From positions 930,001-994,000 of the forward strand of contig JAXQJY010000025.1 in the NCBI GenBank assembly GCA_037042185.1: a DNA stretch of 64,000 bases, in the 5' to 3' direction. Numbering within the stretch: the first letter of the stretch is position 1; every line of letters starts with the position of its first letter. Positions 33,524 to 45,468 of this stretch are shown here, in pieces. The translations under genes and the position numbers were made by a program. The notes beneath the pieces are model-generated. The model made no database searches. It worked only from the letters and a program-made list of their open reading frames with translations, and had not been told where the DNA came from. The DNA is from Sordariomycetes sp. S80-01Y (Eukaryota; Ascomycota; Sordariomycetes).

Positions 33524-36190
33524 ATGTCTCACACCCGCCTCGAACTCAGCGATGGCTGGTCCTTCAAGCAGTCTGACAGTTCGTCAGACGGATGGCTGTC
33601 CGTGAAGAAGATGCCCACTCAGATCCATATGGATCTACTCAACTACAAAAAGTGCGTAACTTACTTCATGTTGAACAAGCCAGGCTGACCACAGTAAAGG
33701 ATCCCGGATCCTTACGAGGATCTCAATGAGAATGCGGTGCAATGGGTTGGCGAGAAAGACTGGACTTACAAGACATCCTTCGAAACGCCAAAGTCGTCTT
33801 CAGACTTTGCCTTCACAGACCTGGTATTCGATGGCTTGGATACCTTCGCTACCGTCTCCCTCAACGGCGTCGAGATTCTCAAGGCCGACAACATGTTCGT
33901 CTCGTACAGAGTCACAGTCACTGAGAATCTGAAGCCAGCAGGAGAGAAGAATGAGCTTGAAATTTTCTTCAGGTCAGCTCTCATCCGTGGTCGAGAGCTC
34001 GTGGAGGAGCATAAGAGCGAGCATAACTTCCTCGTGCGCCAGACAGAGGCTGGTCGCCTGCCTACCAGAAAAGCCCAGTACAACTGGGGCTGGGATTGGG
34101 GACCGGTGCTGATGACTGCGGGTCCATGGAAGCCTGTCTATCTTGAGCAGTACACGGCAAGGGTCGAGGATGTCTGGGTGCAGAGCCAGGTCGGACTTCG
34201 GGATGTCTCGGGATCCATCTTCGTCAACGTGCAGGGCAATTCAGACTCAAGCGATCGCGTGATCCTCACTCTATCTTGGGACGGCGAGCCAGTCATTGAG
34301 AAGGAGCTTACTCTTGAAGGTCAGAAGGGCAAGCATGACTTTGAGATCAGCGACGCTGCGCTCTGGTACCCCTTCGGCTACGGTCCACAATCGCGCTACA
34401 AGCTTGAGGCCAAACTCATCCACAAGGGCCAGGTTGCGAGCACGCAAAGAAAGCTTGTCGGGTTCCGGCGCGCTGAGCTGATCCAAGAACCGGACTCCCA
34501 CGGCAAATCCTTCTACTTCCGCATCAACAACGTTGATGTCTTTGCCGGAGGATCATGCTGGATCCCAACGGACAGTTACCAAGCCGACATCTCAGAACAG
34601 CGCTGCCGAGACTGGATTGACCTCATGGTGGAGAGCAACCAGATCATGCTCCGCGTCTGGGGCGGCGGCGTCTACGAGCACGATGCGCTCCTCGACGCGT
34701 GCGACGAGAAGGGCGTTTTGCTCTGGCATGACTTCCAGTTCGCGTGCGGAAGCTACCCGACGTATGATTCGTATCTGCAGAATTTGGAAGTCGAGTGCAG
34801 ACAGCAAATCCGCAGGTTCCGGACTCACCCTTCCATGGTCATCTGGGCCGGCAACAACGAGGACTACCAGGTCCAGGAGCGCTACAAGCTCGACTACAAC
34901 TACGACTCAGACAAGGATCCCGAGTCCTGGCGCAAGTCGACCTTCCCTGCTCGCTACTTATACGAGCACTTCCTCCCGGATCTCATCGGACAGGAGGATC
35001 CTCATATGATCTACCACCCTTCCAGCCCCTGGGGTGATGGTAAACCCACTTCTGATGCCTCGGTCGGTGACATTCATCAGTGGAACCTCTGGCATGGTGC
35101 TATGAATAAGTATCAAGAAGTCTCCCTCCTCGGTGGTCGTTTCGTTAGCGAATTTGGCATGGAAGCCTATCCACACCTCTCAACCATCAACCGAATGGTC
35201 ACCGAACCCTCCCAACGCTTCCCTGGCAGTATGCTTATGGATCATCACAACAAGGCCATCGGACACGAGCGTCGTATGATGACCTACATTGTCGAGAACT
35301 TCCTCATCCCGCCTTCCTTCTCCCTGGGCGTGTACACGCACCTGACCCAGGTCGTCCAGGCGGAGACTATGCGCTATGCGTACAAGATCTGGCGAAGGGA
35401 CTGGGCAGGGAGGAAGTGCGGTGGCGTCTTGGTCTGGCAGCTGAACGACTGCTGGCCGACCATCTCGTGGGCCGTCGTTGACTACTACCTCGTGAGGAAG
35501 CCGGCCTTCTATGCCATCAAGCACGCGATGGCGGAATTGGATGTTTGCGTGATGAGGAAGTATGAGGACTGGACCCAGACGGAGGATCTAGTGGATGAGA
35601 ACTCCGGGCTGAAGACGGGGCAGGTCGACTTCCCCCAGCGCATCAGGCGGGACAAGCGCTACGTCTGGGTTGCGAGCAGTCGCACCGAGACTGTCGAGGC
35701 AAAGGTCGTCCTGAATAGGGTATCCGTCAAGCACGGCTCGAGCGATAGGGTCGAGTACCCAGTCACCATCGAGCCAAACACGACGACCTGGCTGGACAAC
35801 GGCGAGGACGAAAAGCCATCGATCCCTGACAGCGAGGACATCACCAAACGCTTCGACATTAATACCTGGGACCCGAAGGTCATCTACGCAACGCTCATCG
35901 TTAACGGTCAAGTCGTGTCCAGAGACGCAGCATGGCCCGAGCCCATCAAGTTCCTCGACATGACTGACCGTGGAGTGTCGTTCGACACTTCAGTCAAGGG
36001 ACAGATTAGAATCACGTCGAAGAGGCCCGTCAAGGGCTTTGTCTTCGAGGAGGAACCGGGCATGAAGTTGAGTGACAACGGCTTCGACGTTGTTGGGGAA
36101 GATGTTGTGGTAAAGGTTGAGGGCGTCCAGGCAGAGGAGTTGAAGTACACCTACATCGGCGCCCCTGGATCATCCTTGTCGGTTAAATAA
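33524..36190 (+). CDS. mndB: Beta-mannosidase B (glycoside hydrolase family 2)
   Basis: Exons 33524-33651 and 33700-36190 are joined across intron 33652-33699 (donor GTGCGT), giving 872 residues. The N-terminus (LELSDGWSFKQ) lacks a signal peptide, typical of the intracellular MndB type as opposed to the secreted MndA type. GH2 beta-mannosidase motifs follow: AQYNWGWDWGPVL, WGGGVYEHDALLDACDE, VIWAGNNED with the expected acid/base Glu, and RFVSEFGMEAYPH with the nucleophile Glu. VLVWQLNDCWPTISW is also conserved. The enzyme releases terminal beta-mannose from mannan-derived oligosaccharides. The family assignment is secure; substrate range is inferred. Confidence 0.95.
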
Positions 36191-36565
36191 GGCCACCCTC
36201 GAGCTCATCATGCAAATAGACTGCGATAGTTTTGCAATCGAAAGACTTCTTGTTTCTTAAAGAAGCCTGTCTCAGTTCTACTACGTCCTTTGAAAGCACA
36301 CGAGGACGTCAGTAAGGTCCAAGCGTGACCCGACTACAACGGGGTTTGTAAGATGATAGGGTAAAAGTGTATCGCAGACCCTTCACGTATTCCACTTTCA
36401 CGGATGATCAGATGACCACAAGATTAGTCTAGCATTACATTCAAGTCGCTTATGTTGGCAATTTCACCGTTAAGTAATACAACCCTCCCTCTGCGCCACG
36501 TCCATCAATTTCCCTTGCCGAAACCATCGTTGCAGCCTAACATCAGCAAAGGCTCAGCGGCAGGC
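36191..36565. other. Convergent 3' region (beta-mannosidase / cwc22)
   Basis: These 375 bp hold the two 3' ends. No gene or repeat is recognised. Confidence 0.5.
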
Positions 36566-38989
36566 TCACCGCTTCGTTCGCTTCCTCGACGGCGAGCGAG
36601 AGCGAGCATATGATCCTGAGCGTTGCGACGAGCTCGTGCGAGCCCGCGTCCGACCTCTTGGTGGCGGGGGAGATCTTGAGCCCTGGGAGATAGAGCGAGC
36701 GCTGCGACGCGGAGGGGGTGATCTCGAATCGTAAGAAGGAGATCGACCATTCCTACGCGGCGGAGGCGATCTGGAGTCAACAGAGGGCGACCGTCGCCGA
36801 CGAGGCGCGGGGCTATCAGGTGACGAACTATTCTTGCGTAGTGGCGGAGAACGCGAGAGACTGTCTGAAGGCCGGCGAGGGGAGCGGGAGTATGAACGCG
36901 GGCGGGCGCCTTTTGGAGGTGGGGATCGCGAGCGAGAATAAGAGTCCGATCTTCCTGAAGAGTAGGAGTAGGAGCGGTCGCGAGTACGGCCCCTTGGTGG
37001 TGATGCTGAACGGGAGTCTGACCTGCCGCGAGCTCCTCCTCTACGCCGTGAAGGGGAGCGAGAACGCGAGTAGGAGTCGGATCGATCGGAGTATGATCGG
37101 TCTCGACGACTCCGTCGAGGTGAGGGCGAGCGTGTGTAGGATCGCCCACGGTCTTTGACTCGTCGAGGCGTCCGCGAGCGAGATCGCGAGCGCGAAGAGT
37201 AGGAGGAACCAGTGTAGGAGGAGTAGCTCGACACAGACTCAGAGTCTGAGCGATCGCCACGAGCAGGCGCCGGCAACGTGGGCTTTGGCATGTTCTGCAG
37301 GTACTCTCGCGACTCCTCGGTGAGGGCACCCATGCCAATACTGGTGAAGTAGTTGATGGAGAATCGGATATTGCGTGGGTTGTCGCGCGGGAAAAGGCCC
37401 TCGAGGTGCGGTCGCAACATCTCGTCGGCCATGCGCTCCTTGAGTTTGGGCATGCCTATCTCTTCAGTAATTTGCTGGAACAGGATCTTGATAAAGATAC
37501 GACTGCTGGAAGTAGTCTCGTCTTCGTTCAGGTGGATGACAGAAAGGCAGTGCCATCCCAATGCATCTACACCAAACATGTGACCAAACAGCATGGCAAT
37601 GTTGCGTAGCTTGTTGTTCTCGTACCGATGGATGGTGTCGTAGTACTTGGCGAAAGCCTGCTCGAACAGGTCGCACCACAGCCGGTTGATCTTTGCGAAG
37701 CGCTCGCCAATAAGACCAAAGAACTTGGTGTATGTCTTCTCCTGCGAGCAGCATTCGACGATCATGGAAGGGAGCTCCGGCTCCTGACCTGCCGGTAGAT
37801 TGATCTTCATGAGCTTGTGGACGGCTTCCTCAGGATCGGCACTCGACATGATGGTCAGATAAATCGTCCTCCGCAAGTTGACCAGGTCGGCATTTGACTG
37901 GTCCTTGATCTCCATCTGATTCTGCTGCTCTTCCTCTTCGTCGTCCGAGCTCTCATCCTCGTCGTCGTCGTCTTCGTCATCGCTGTTCTCTCCCAGGATC
38001 TCTGCCCTTAGCTTCTTGTAAGCCTCCTCGTTCTCCTCCCAGTCCGGATCAAATTTGAAGATGTTGAGACCGTCTTGGACGTCAATCGTTCCGTCCAGCT
38101 CCACACCATGTGTGATTTGATCCTCCTCTTCCACCAAGTCAAGTTCTTCCTTGATCGCAGGGTTATCCTTGAACTTGTCCTTCCGCACCTGGAATAACAC
38201 CTCAATCATGTACTGGGTTCGCTTGTCGATGTCGGCTTCGTGAAGAATGTTGCGGAACTGGTCAAACACCACCATCGAGATCGATGGCTGCATCTCTTCC
38301 AGGTGGTTTCCGACTTCCTTGCAAAACCCGACCGCGATCTCCACGCTGTCATCTGTCGGCTTGTTGAGGAGCAATAGCAGGATCTGACCAGCCAACATCT
38401 CGTGCTGCACTTGTTGGTTGATCAAGTGCGCCAGAAACGTCGTCGCGGAGATGCAGACAGCCTTGTCGTTCCGTCGGAACCCCTTCCTGAACTGCATAAC
38501 CAGCCTTTTGACCAGAAGCTCCCCGACTTGGGGCAGCTTCGTGTTCACGATCGCCGCCATGGCCGCATATATCGGCGTGAACGGCAGACTTGCCGCCTGC
38601 GCTTTCATCATTGACCGGCAGAACAGGCCCCTCCCACGGATCAGATTCTCGCCAAACAGTTCCGGAACGATGTGCTTGATGTTCGCCGTGTTGACCTTGT
38701 TGATTAAGCCGTTTATACTCTTCTTCAGCGCCTCCCATGCCATGCGCTGGTACTCCTTGCTCGTCTTGTCGGTGATCTGCGACTGTAGCGCGCGCAGGCG
38801 TGCCGGGGGAATGTACGTGCCGCCAGATCGCATGTTGAGAAGCTTCTCATACTCGGCTTTTGCGATGGCTTGTTTCTCTTCTTCGGTCTTTGCTGGCGGC
38901 GAGGGACGGCGTGCCGGCTCTGGTCGGTAGGAATCGCCGCCATCGCGAAGGGCGCGACTCTCGCGATGGGGGATGTCGACCTCGGCCAT
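36566..38989 (-). CDS. cwc22: Pre-mRNA-splicing factor Cwc22
   Basis: This is one uninterrupted frame of 807 residues. The N-terminal MIF4G domain (about residues 90-300) begins after GGTYIPPARLRALQ and includes GRGLFCRSMMKAQ. An acidic linker (EDDDDEDESSDDEEEE) leads to the MA3 domain from about 370 to 590 (LRRTIYLTIMSSADPEEA and GHMFGVDALGWHC). The last ~200 residues are RS/SP dipeptide repeats. Cwc22 is a spliceosome component that recruits eIF4A3 and is needed for the first catalytic step; the RS tail suits nuclear-speckle location. It is divergent from dpm2. The high GC of the RS tail produces long fortuitous frames on the other strand. Confidence 0.96.
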   Translation of the reverse strand: MAEVDIPHRESRALRDGGDSYRPEPARRPSPPAKTEEEKQAIAKAEYEKLLNMRSGGTYIPPARLRALQSQITDKTSKEYQRMAWEALKKSINGLINKVNTANIKHIVPELFGENLIRGRGLFCRSMMKAQAASLPFTPIYAAMAAIVNTKLPQVGELLVKRLVMQFRKGFRRNDKAVCISATTFLAHLINQQVQHEMLAGQILLLLLNKPTDDSVEIAVGFCKEVGNHLEEMQPSISMVVFDQFRNILHEADIDKRTQYMIEVLFQVRKDKFKDNPAIKEELDLVEEEDQITHGVELDGTIDVQDGLNIFKFDPDWEENEEAYKKLRAEILGENSDDEDDDDEDESSDDEEEEQQNQMEIKDQSNADLVNLRRTIYLTIMSSADPEEAVHKLMKINLPAGQEPELPSMIVECCSQEKTYTKFFGLIGERFAKINRLWCDLFEQAFAKYYDTIHRYENNKLRNIAMLFGHMFGVDALGWHCLSVIHLNEDETTSSSRIFIKILFQQITEEIGMPKLKERMADEMLRPHLEGLFPRDNPRNIRFSINYFTSIGMGALTEESREYLQNMPKPTLPAPARGDRSDSESVSSYSSYTGSSYSSRSRSRSRTPRRVKDRGRSYTRSPSPRRSRRDRSYSDRSDSYSRSRSPSRRRGGARGRSDSRSASPPRGRTRDRSYSYSSGRSDSYSRSRSPPPKGARPRSYSRSPRRPSDSLSRSPPLRKNSSSPDSPAPRRRRSPSVDSRSPPPRRNGRSPSYDSRSPPPRRSARSISQGSRSPPPPRGRTRARTSSSQRSGSYARSRSPSRKRTKR

Positions 38990-39754
38990 GTCGTCTACCG
39001 CGTCTTTCCAGTCCAGAGTATTGGATTACACGGCGCGGGTGAGGGATGCGATAAGGCGCGCTCGGACCGATGGGGGATCTGGGGTGGGCTTCGCGTTGCG
39101 GGAGGGTGATTGTTGGAAACGCTACGCCGGGAAACCTGAACTTTCCTCAGTCACGAAAAATCTGGCGCACGGACCACCAAGGCTGATCGATGCAGCCACA
39201 TCACCCATAGCAAGCGCCACCCAGCTACCGTGTAGGAGAAAGACATACTCTGGTGCATTAGTACACTAATTTCACAGTCGTGTTGAAAGCAATGATCTGC
39301 GCCAGTGAATTGTATTGGTCAATGGGCATTGACTTTGCCATGCTCGTAAACAGCACTATTCAAGTCCTCGTACAGTCCCGTTGAGTGAGTCTGTTTCTTT
39401 CACTCGTAAAGCCTGCTAGTATCTGCCGAAGTAGGTGAAAGTCGCAGGTCAACTGACGACGCTTCTCTACTCTAATAAATTCATCGCATATTTCCGTGAC
39501 CTACTTGAGAATTGCTACTTCAGTTACGGAGTACACGATACGGCATCACTACTGCTGCAAAGTAGTAGGCTTGTCAACGAAAGGGGCTGACTAAGACCCC
39601 ACTACCCCCTGACGACCACCACCACACCTCCCATTCCAGTCGCGTCAACCCGCCGCGCCTCCAAACTTTCCACCACCAACGGCATCGTCGACCCCCCTCG
39701 CCCGCAATCGCAGTCCCTCCTTCAACGTCGCGAACTACGCATCCCCTCTCAACA
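38990..39754. promoter_or_regulatory. Divergent promoter region (cwc22 / dpm2)
   Basis: These 765 bp separate two divergent starts. The half nearer dpm2 is C-rich with short CCACC runs just before its ATG. No specific site is recognised. Confidence 0.5.
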
Positions 39755-40136
39755 ATGGTAAGGCTGCCGACAAGTCGGTCATTTGCATTGGCCATGGTTG
39801 CTGACTGGGTCTAGTTGGACAGACTCGTTGGCCTCGCCATGCTCGTGGCCGCCTCCGTCGTGTTTCTCTACTACACGGTCTGGACGCTGTTGATGGTACG
39901 TCTTGCTCCACCTTTGCGCTTGGGGGGACAGCGACTGACAGATTGCGCAGCCTTTCGTCGACACCAACCATCCCCTCCAAGACTTCTTCCCTCCCCGGGT
40001 CTGGGCCATCCGGATCCCCGTCATCCTCATCCTGCTCGGCTCTGCCGTCGTCGGTTCCTTCCTCGGTGTGGTCATGATCCGCAGCAACAGGAAGAAGGCG
40101 GCCAAGGCCAAAGCCGCAGCCAAGAAGAAGGCTTAA
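39755..40136 (+). CDS. dpm2: Dolichol-phosphate mannosyltransferase subunit 2 (Dpm2)
   Basis: Exons 39755-39757, 39815-39895 and 39951-40136 are joined across introns 39758-39814 and 39896-39950, giving 89 residues. Its first coding exon is only the ATG, directly followed by GTAAGG. The product reads MLDRLVGLAMLVAASV, then FVDTNHPLQDFFPP and a second hydrophobic helix, then a Lys/Ala-rich tail. Size, two membrane spans and the FVDxxHxLxxxF motif match Dpm2, an ER membrane protein that stabilises Dpm1 in making dolichol-phosphate-mannose for GPI anchors and glycosylation. Confidence 0.93.
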
Positions 40137-40553
40137 GCGCTTCACGAATTGGAGAGAAAAGGACCAGAGGAGGATGTATGAGGACGTATGTATATAATGA
40201 CATGTGGGAGCATCTCGTCGCATATGGCATGGAAAGGGGAGCTGCGAACAGTGGAAGATTAATACGAAGCGCGTTAGGCAGTCAAGACCATGGGGTATCG
40301 GAGTCTATTGAGCTATGCTCACGGAGAGCCTATGATGTTGTTTCCAGCTAAGCGAATGTCCAGAGCTAATACGTACCGCCTAGCAATGTGCCAATGCACC
40401 CGTACGCGGGCCACACATTGGAAGCCAGCGACAATATTCCAGTCAATGTCCTAAACATAACCAAGTTCGCCAAACGCCATTCATGTGTCGGAGGGCAAGC
40501 AAACATAAGGTCGGAACAGCAATTCGAAAGGTATGTACGCCCAAGTGGATACA
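40137..40553. other. Convergent 3' region (dpm2 / BCAS3-like)
   Basis: These 417 bp hold the two 3' ends. No gene or repeat is recognised. Confidence 0.5.
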
Positions 40554-43500
40554 TCAAACTCTCTGGTCAGCGAAGTCAAGCACTTCACAGTCGTCCTCGA
40601 AGAAACCATCGCCATCGTCTCCCTGGCGTGCACTGCGGCGCTTTCTGGTCGTTACAACGATCTGTTCTTGATCGCCGTACTGCATCACCCGCTCCATAGC
40701 CGATGGTGGTAGAGCTTCGTCTTCTGGCAAATCGTCTTCCAGCGCTGGAGGGAGACCAAGGTCAAGAGTGACCACTGGTATGTCTTGTCCAAAAGTCCAG
40801 AGAGAGGCATCGGTCTTCTTTGCCTGCTTCTTCGACTTCTTCTTTTTGTGCCTGCCCTCCGCATCTGAATCGTCCAGAGCGGCTGAAAGAGTGTCCGTAT
40901 CAAAGGGTGGCGCGTCCCTGCTGTATTCACACAGAGTAATCCGGCGATCGGTGTGGAACGGCTGATACGGCGCGCTGGACTCTATCTCTGCTTGGGGAAT
41001 GGACGCATCCATGCTCAAGTCCACGGGTAGCGCAGGTTTCCTTGCACGATCCAGGGTGAGAGTGTTGTTGCCTGCATCCATGTCCTGATCAGTGAGATCC
41101 AGAACCTCATCCTGACCACCGAGCTCGATGATCTGGCGGATGGCCGGTGGTACTGCGTCATCGGGAAGCTGCGGAACCTTGAAGTCTTTGCATTTTCCAC
41201 TCTGGGGTGTCCTCTTCGACCGGTCGGAGGGGCGCCGAGTCTTGTTTGGAAACATGCGCACTATGCCGTCGCCGAGACTGTACAGACTGTGAGACTTGCG
41301 CGTCCTGGACCATGTAATGCAGGATGCTGATGGTGAGTTGGCGCCGTTTGGCAAAGAAACCCGATTTTCCCCCGCATGGCGAAACTGGTTGATGGCTGTA
41401 CCCGTCTTGCCCAAGGAACTGCTAATCCCTGCTGCAACGAATCTGCCACCATAGGCGGCTGACTCTTTCAAAGTTGTTGGCTGGCCAATCGGGTTCGTAG
41501 CACTGCTCCTTCGAGACCTCGATACGAATGGTTTAGCAGCCTGGTACGCTGCCCCAAAAGCGCCAGTCGCCATGGACACGGCAGACGAGCCACCTTCCGG
41601 TGTCTCCAATGTCTTGTTCTCTGCGAGGCGCCGTCGGGGCGGTGGCCACATGAAGGCGCTGAACGGCATCTCGAGCAGATGGACCGTACCTCGTTCAGTT
41701 ACCATAGCCAAGCGTTCGCCGTGGGGTTCCGCCCAAGCCACATCCACGATGCGGGCGACTGTCATTCGAGAGAAATGAGCTATCTGTCGAACACATGGCC
41801 CTGGACTGTCGTTGGGTGCTATACTCGCTTGCATTGGCGTATACTTTGTATGCTGAATCCGCAGGAGATCCCAAATATTTTGAACGTCACCCTTGGTGCT
41901 GGCTGTGAAGAGAGCGAGCGATGAGGGCGAGAACGACAGGAAGCTGCAGCCCCCGGGCGGTGCAAAGCTGCTGATCGGCACAACGTTTGCGGAGTTGGAG
42001 AGTGTCTCGGCATCGACGATGGAGACGAGACCCGGCTCCCTAGGCGACGTCTTTCCACCGGGCATGCTGTGAGTCGGAGGAAACTGGGACGGCGGGGAGC
42101 GAGCCTGTGGCTGAGTCTGTGAGCCGGTGGGCTTATTCCAGTACGAGTTCCACGCCTGGAGACCTTGCTGGCCAACCCATTTTGCACCGGATATCAACTC
42201 TTGTGTAGTCTCGCGCATGATCTTGTTGACGAAGCTATCAGCGATCAAATCGACGTGCGCGGTAACTACGGGCAGCTGGGGCGGAGTCACACTCGAAACA
42301 CCCGGGGCCCGTCCAAGTATCGGGACAGGCGTATGCGCTTTGATCGCAATTTGAGACGAGGGCGAGGAGGGGCAATAAGCAATCCATCTGCCGTTGACGG
42401 CAAATATAGGCGTCGAGAGACCAGCTTTCGACCTGGTCTGGAATTGCGCATTATCACTCTCCTCCTCAGACATGGTGCGCTTCGGGCTCTGTTGGAGGCT
42501 CGTCCACAGCTTACCAACACACGCAAAGATATGGGTGTTCTGGGCCTCGAGAAGCTGCAAGAAAACCCAACATTCGCCCGTCTCACCAGAGCAAACTGCG
42601 ACGGTCCCGGCATCAGCCTTGATGGTGAAGGCTCCAGTTGCTGGGGGCGGTTGGAAAGCCGGGCTTGTCACTGCAATGCCGGAGCTAATGGGTACCTTTT
42701 GTGCAACTAGAAGCGTGTCGACCAACTTGTTCGTCTTCAAGGAGTAAACCTGTACGGACGTCTGGTACGAGTTGATTAATTGTCGCTCGGGTTGGGTGAA
42801 GATTGAACGGGGGCTTGCTGCACCATCAAGTTTGGGACTGGCGGCGGCGCTGGACTGATTCGTCTCTGGCGTCCTCGAGGGCAGGACTGGGCCATGTATG
42901 ACTACCGCAACAAGCGGAAAGTTGTCCTTCTGCTCCCCCGTAACCGTCCATGGCAGGATTTTCGCATGGACGATGCCGCCGCGTAGCCCTTTCAGAGCCC
43001 CCAAGAGCTCGAGACCCTTCTTGCTGACACCATACACATCCAGGCCACCCTCGTATCCAGCAATTGCTACGTGATCGGAGGCACCGGGATGAGTAGATGA
43101 CGGCAGCTGATCAAACCCGAAGTAATATCCTCGCTCGCCTGGCTTCATGCCTGATTGAGGTGTAAGGTTCAAGTCGATGTCCGGGGTTCCATAGAAGTGC
43201 GGCTGCGGCTGATGAGGCAGCGGGGGCGCATTCGATCGAGCATGGGAAAGCTGGGAGTGAAGCGAGCTTCTCCTATAGCCCGGCGAAGCCCTTGGCAGGG
43301 AATCCGGATGCATGTAGTTCTGGTCCATTTGATAGCTCAGGGGTCGTCGCACGCTGTTGGGCGGGGACGGCGAGGCTGGCGAGGAACTCATATAAGTTCG
43401 CGACGCAGGCCACTGACCATGAAGTCGATTGGGCGCATCCTCGTAAGATGACGGCTGAGTAGGGGGAGAGTCGCCCATCAAACTGATGAGATTGCCTGGC

Positions 43501-43912
43501 GAGCCGGCGAAGGGACCAGCTCGCGCCCACTCGTTTGTCATGCTGGGGGCTGTGCTTGCGGAAACAGAAGCGTTGGATAGAGCATCCAGCACAGGCGACG
43601 GTGTAGGATGGACATTGTCAGGCACAATGGGCTTGATGTCGGGTGTGTTGATGGGAGGCGTCGACTCGTTGGAAGTAGGCTGGGACTTGCTTGTGTCGTT
43701 GGTGTTTCTGGTGGGCTAGTAAGCATGTGGCTCGTTGAGTCACGCGGCCGGGGCAAAGGGACAACTCACGAGAGTCTCCCGGCAGTCTGTTTGGTCACCG
43801 CTGCTGCGATGCCGCTTTCTTTGGCATGTTTCTTGTCCTTCTCTGCGAGAACAGTCAGCGGCTGCGCGTGGTACAGGCGCGTGTTGTCGCGTCCATCATC
43901 ACCGCCATCCAT
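40554..43912 (-). CDS. BCAS3-like WD-repeat protein
   Basis: Exons 43770-43912 and 40554-43707 are joined across intron 43708-43769, giving 1098 residues. The start ATG at 43910-43912 has G at -3 and G at +4. After a disordered N-terminus, a beta-propeller region is seen from about residue 240: VAIAGYEGGLDVYGV, LGALKGLRGGIVHAKIL, CSFLSFSPSSLALFTAS, and LAMVTERGTVHLLEM. The order and the GYxxGLxVW-like start match the Atg18-like propeller plus BCAS3 domain of animal BCAS3, a phagophore-associated autophagy factor. Fungal members are poorly studied. The C-terminal KKKKSKKQAKK and acidic tail are disordered. Family assignment is moderately confident; function is inferred. Confidence 0.75.
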
Positions 43913-45468
43913 GGCGGGGCATTCCAGGCGGACGTACTAGGCATTCAAGTGGTGTTGCCAGGGTTGGCAGAGGGAGCAGATGCCCGCTCCAGAGCGCGAA
44001 ACTCGGTGCGTGCCGCAGAGCCAGCGGCTACCGTGAGGTGAGTCGGGTGCTTGCACTACCTTGGTCGACGGGTCAGGATGACGCAAAGACGTGTGTGGCT
44101 GCTGAGGAAGCTTCAGGTGGTAGGTAGCTCGGTCTATACAGAGTAGGCCGCGGCAGACGCGTGGTACACTCGGTTCAACAGGGAGTAGATGGCGGGTCGG
44201 GGAGTATATGAAGGAGGGAAACTTCGCCTTGATCGATGCTCGATTGGTCCGTAGATGGTTATGCGATGGCTGGTCGAGGAGGTCAGATACTTGCAGAGAG
44301 ACGCAGGTCCGGGGGGCAGCTCGTGCTCTTGAAGGCGGCTGCCACTGGGTGGCACGTCACAGGGGTCCTGTGACCTGAGGTGGCCGATGAGTCCCCCTCG
44401 GTGCGGGGCATTTCCCCTCAATTCGGGGGGCCTCGCGCTGTAATAACTGCCAACCGCCCGAACCGATAACACGTCCTTATCTACTGCAGCTAACCTAAGG
44501 TACCTTCCATTGAGCTGATGGCAATCTCCAACCCCCATGGCGTCCGGGACGGTCCAAGAAGATCATCTCCTGCTGCATGTTACATGATAGCTCGGGCGAC
44601 AATCTGCCAGGCACGCTTTGTACCTGCTTCCCACCGCGACCGGACCTGTCTCAGCGTATCATGCAACCACCAAGAGGGTGACGGAGGGCGCGGGCGCGCT
44701 TGTGGCCTGGGCAGGCCTGACGCACGCCGGTCGTGATGTGCTCTCAAGGGAGGTCGCAGCGGATGCTCATCTCATGCCACGGCCAGACGCCACTCTCAGC
44801 GCGCGTCAAGGTGGCACCCGTGATGGCGTGTCAGGTGAGCATCACACCGCCGGATCGAGACAAGCAGATCCAAATGCGCCGATTTGCCATTTATCGCACT
44901 AAGATGCTCCATGCCAGATATAGATTTCACTGGTTGTTCCTCAACCGGTTTGGTGGCCTCTCATTACCCAGAATCCCCATCGTCCCGTACTCACCAGGTT
45001 ACTGGAGTCCATTGTCGTCAAGCCAACTGAGGCACCTGGCGATACCTTGCGGCGGTCTAGCAAAGCCCCAGCATTCTTCGTCTCGAACCTGTCACCGTTT
45101 TCCAACCTTGATGGTTCGGCGTTGTGAGCAAAAATTGGAGAGGGATCCATTGAGCAAAGCAAATTGCTGGTCATTTCACCGTGGTATCCTTGGTAGCTTC
45201 GTCAACGCCGCAAAATGTAATGGCTGGCAGTAGGGATCATCCACTCAAGTCTTAGTACTCGACCTCATTAATGGCCTCGCTGAGTAGCTAGGAAGCGCAG
45301 ACTGAGAGCGGTAAAGGGCGGTTGCCCTCAAAGGCATATTTCGCATATGGGTTTCCGCCACGAATCGTTCACAACAAGATAGGGAAGGCAACATGTTCAC
45401 CCTTTTGCAGATTCCATACGTCCTATCTGGCGGACCCAGACGCAGCCCCTGGATGTGGCGGTAACGAC
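43913..45468. other. Intergenic region, BCAS3-like to ING gene
   Basis: About 1.6 kb holds the BCAS3-like promoter and the 3' end of the ING-family gene. Short frames on both strands show no recognisable domain, so no gene is called. Confidence 0.45.

Noticed and set aside
36718-37158. Long plus-strand frame opposite the cwc22 RS tail
   Set aside because: It is a by-product of repetitive RS-coding codons, whose reverse complement rarely gives stops; no independent coding signal.
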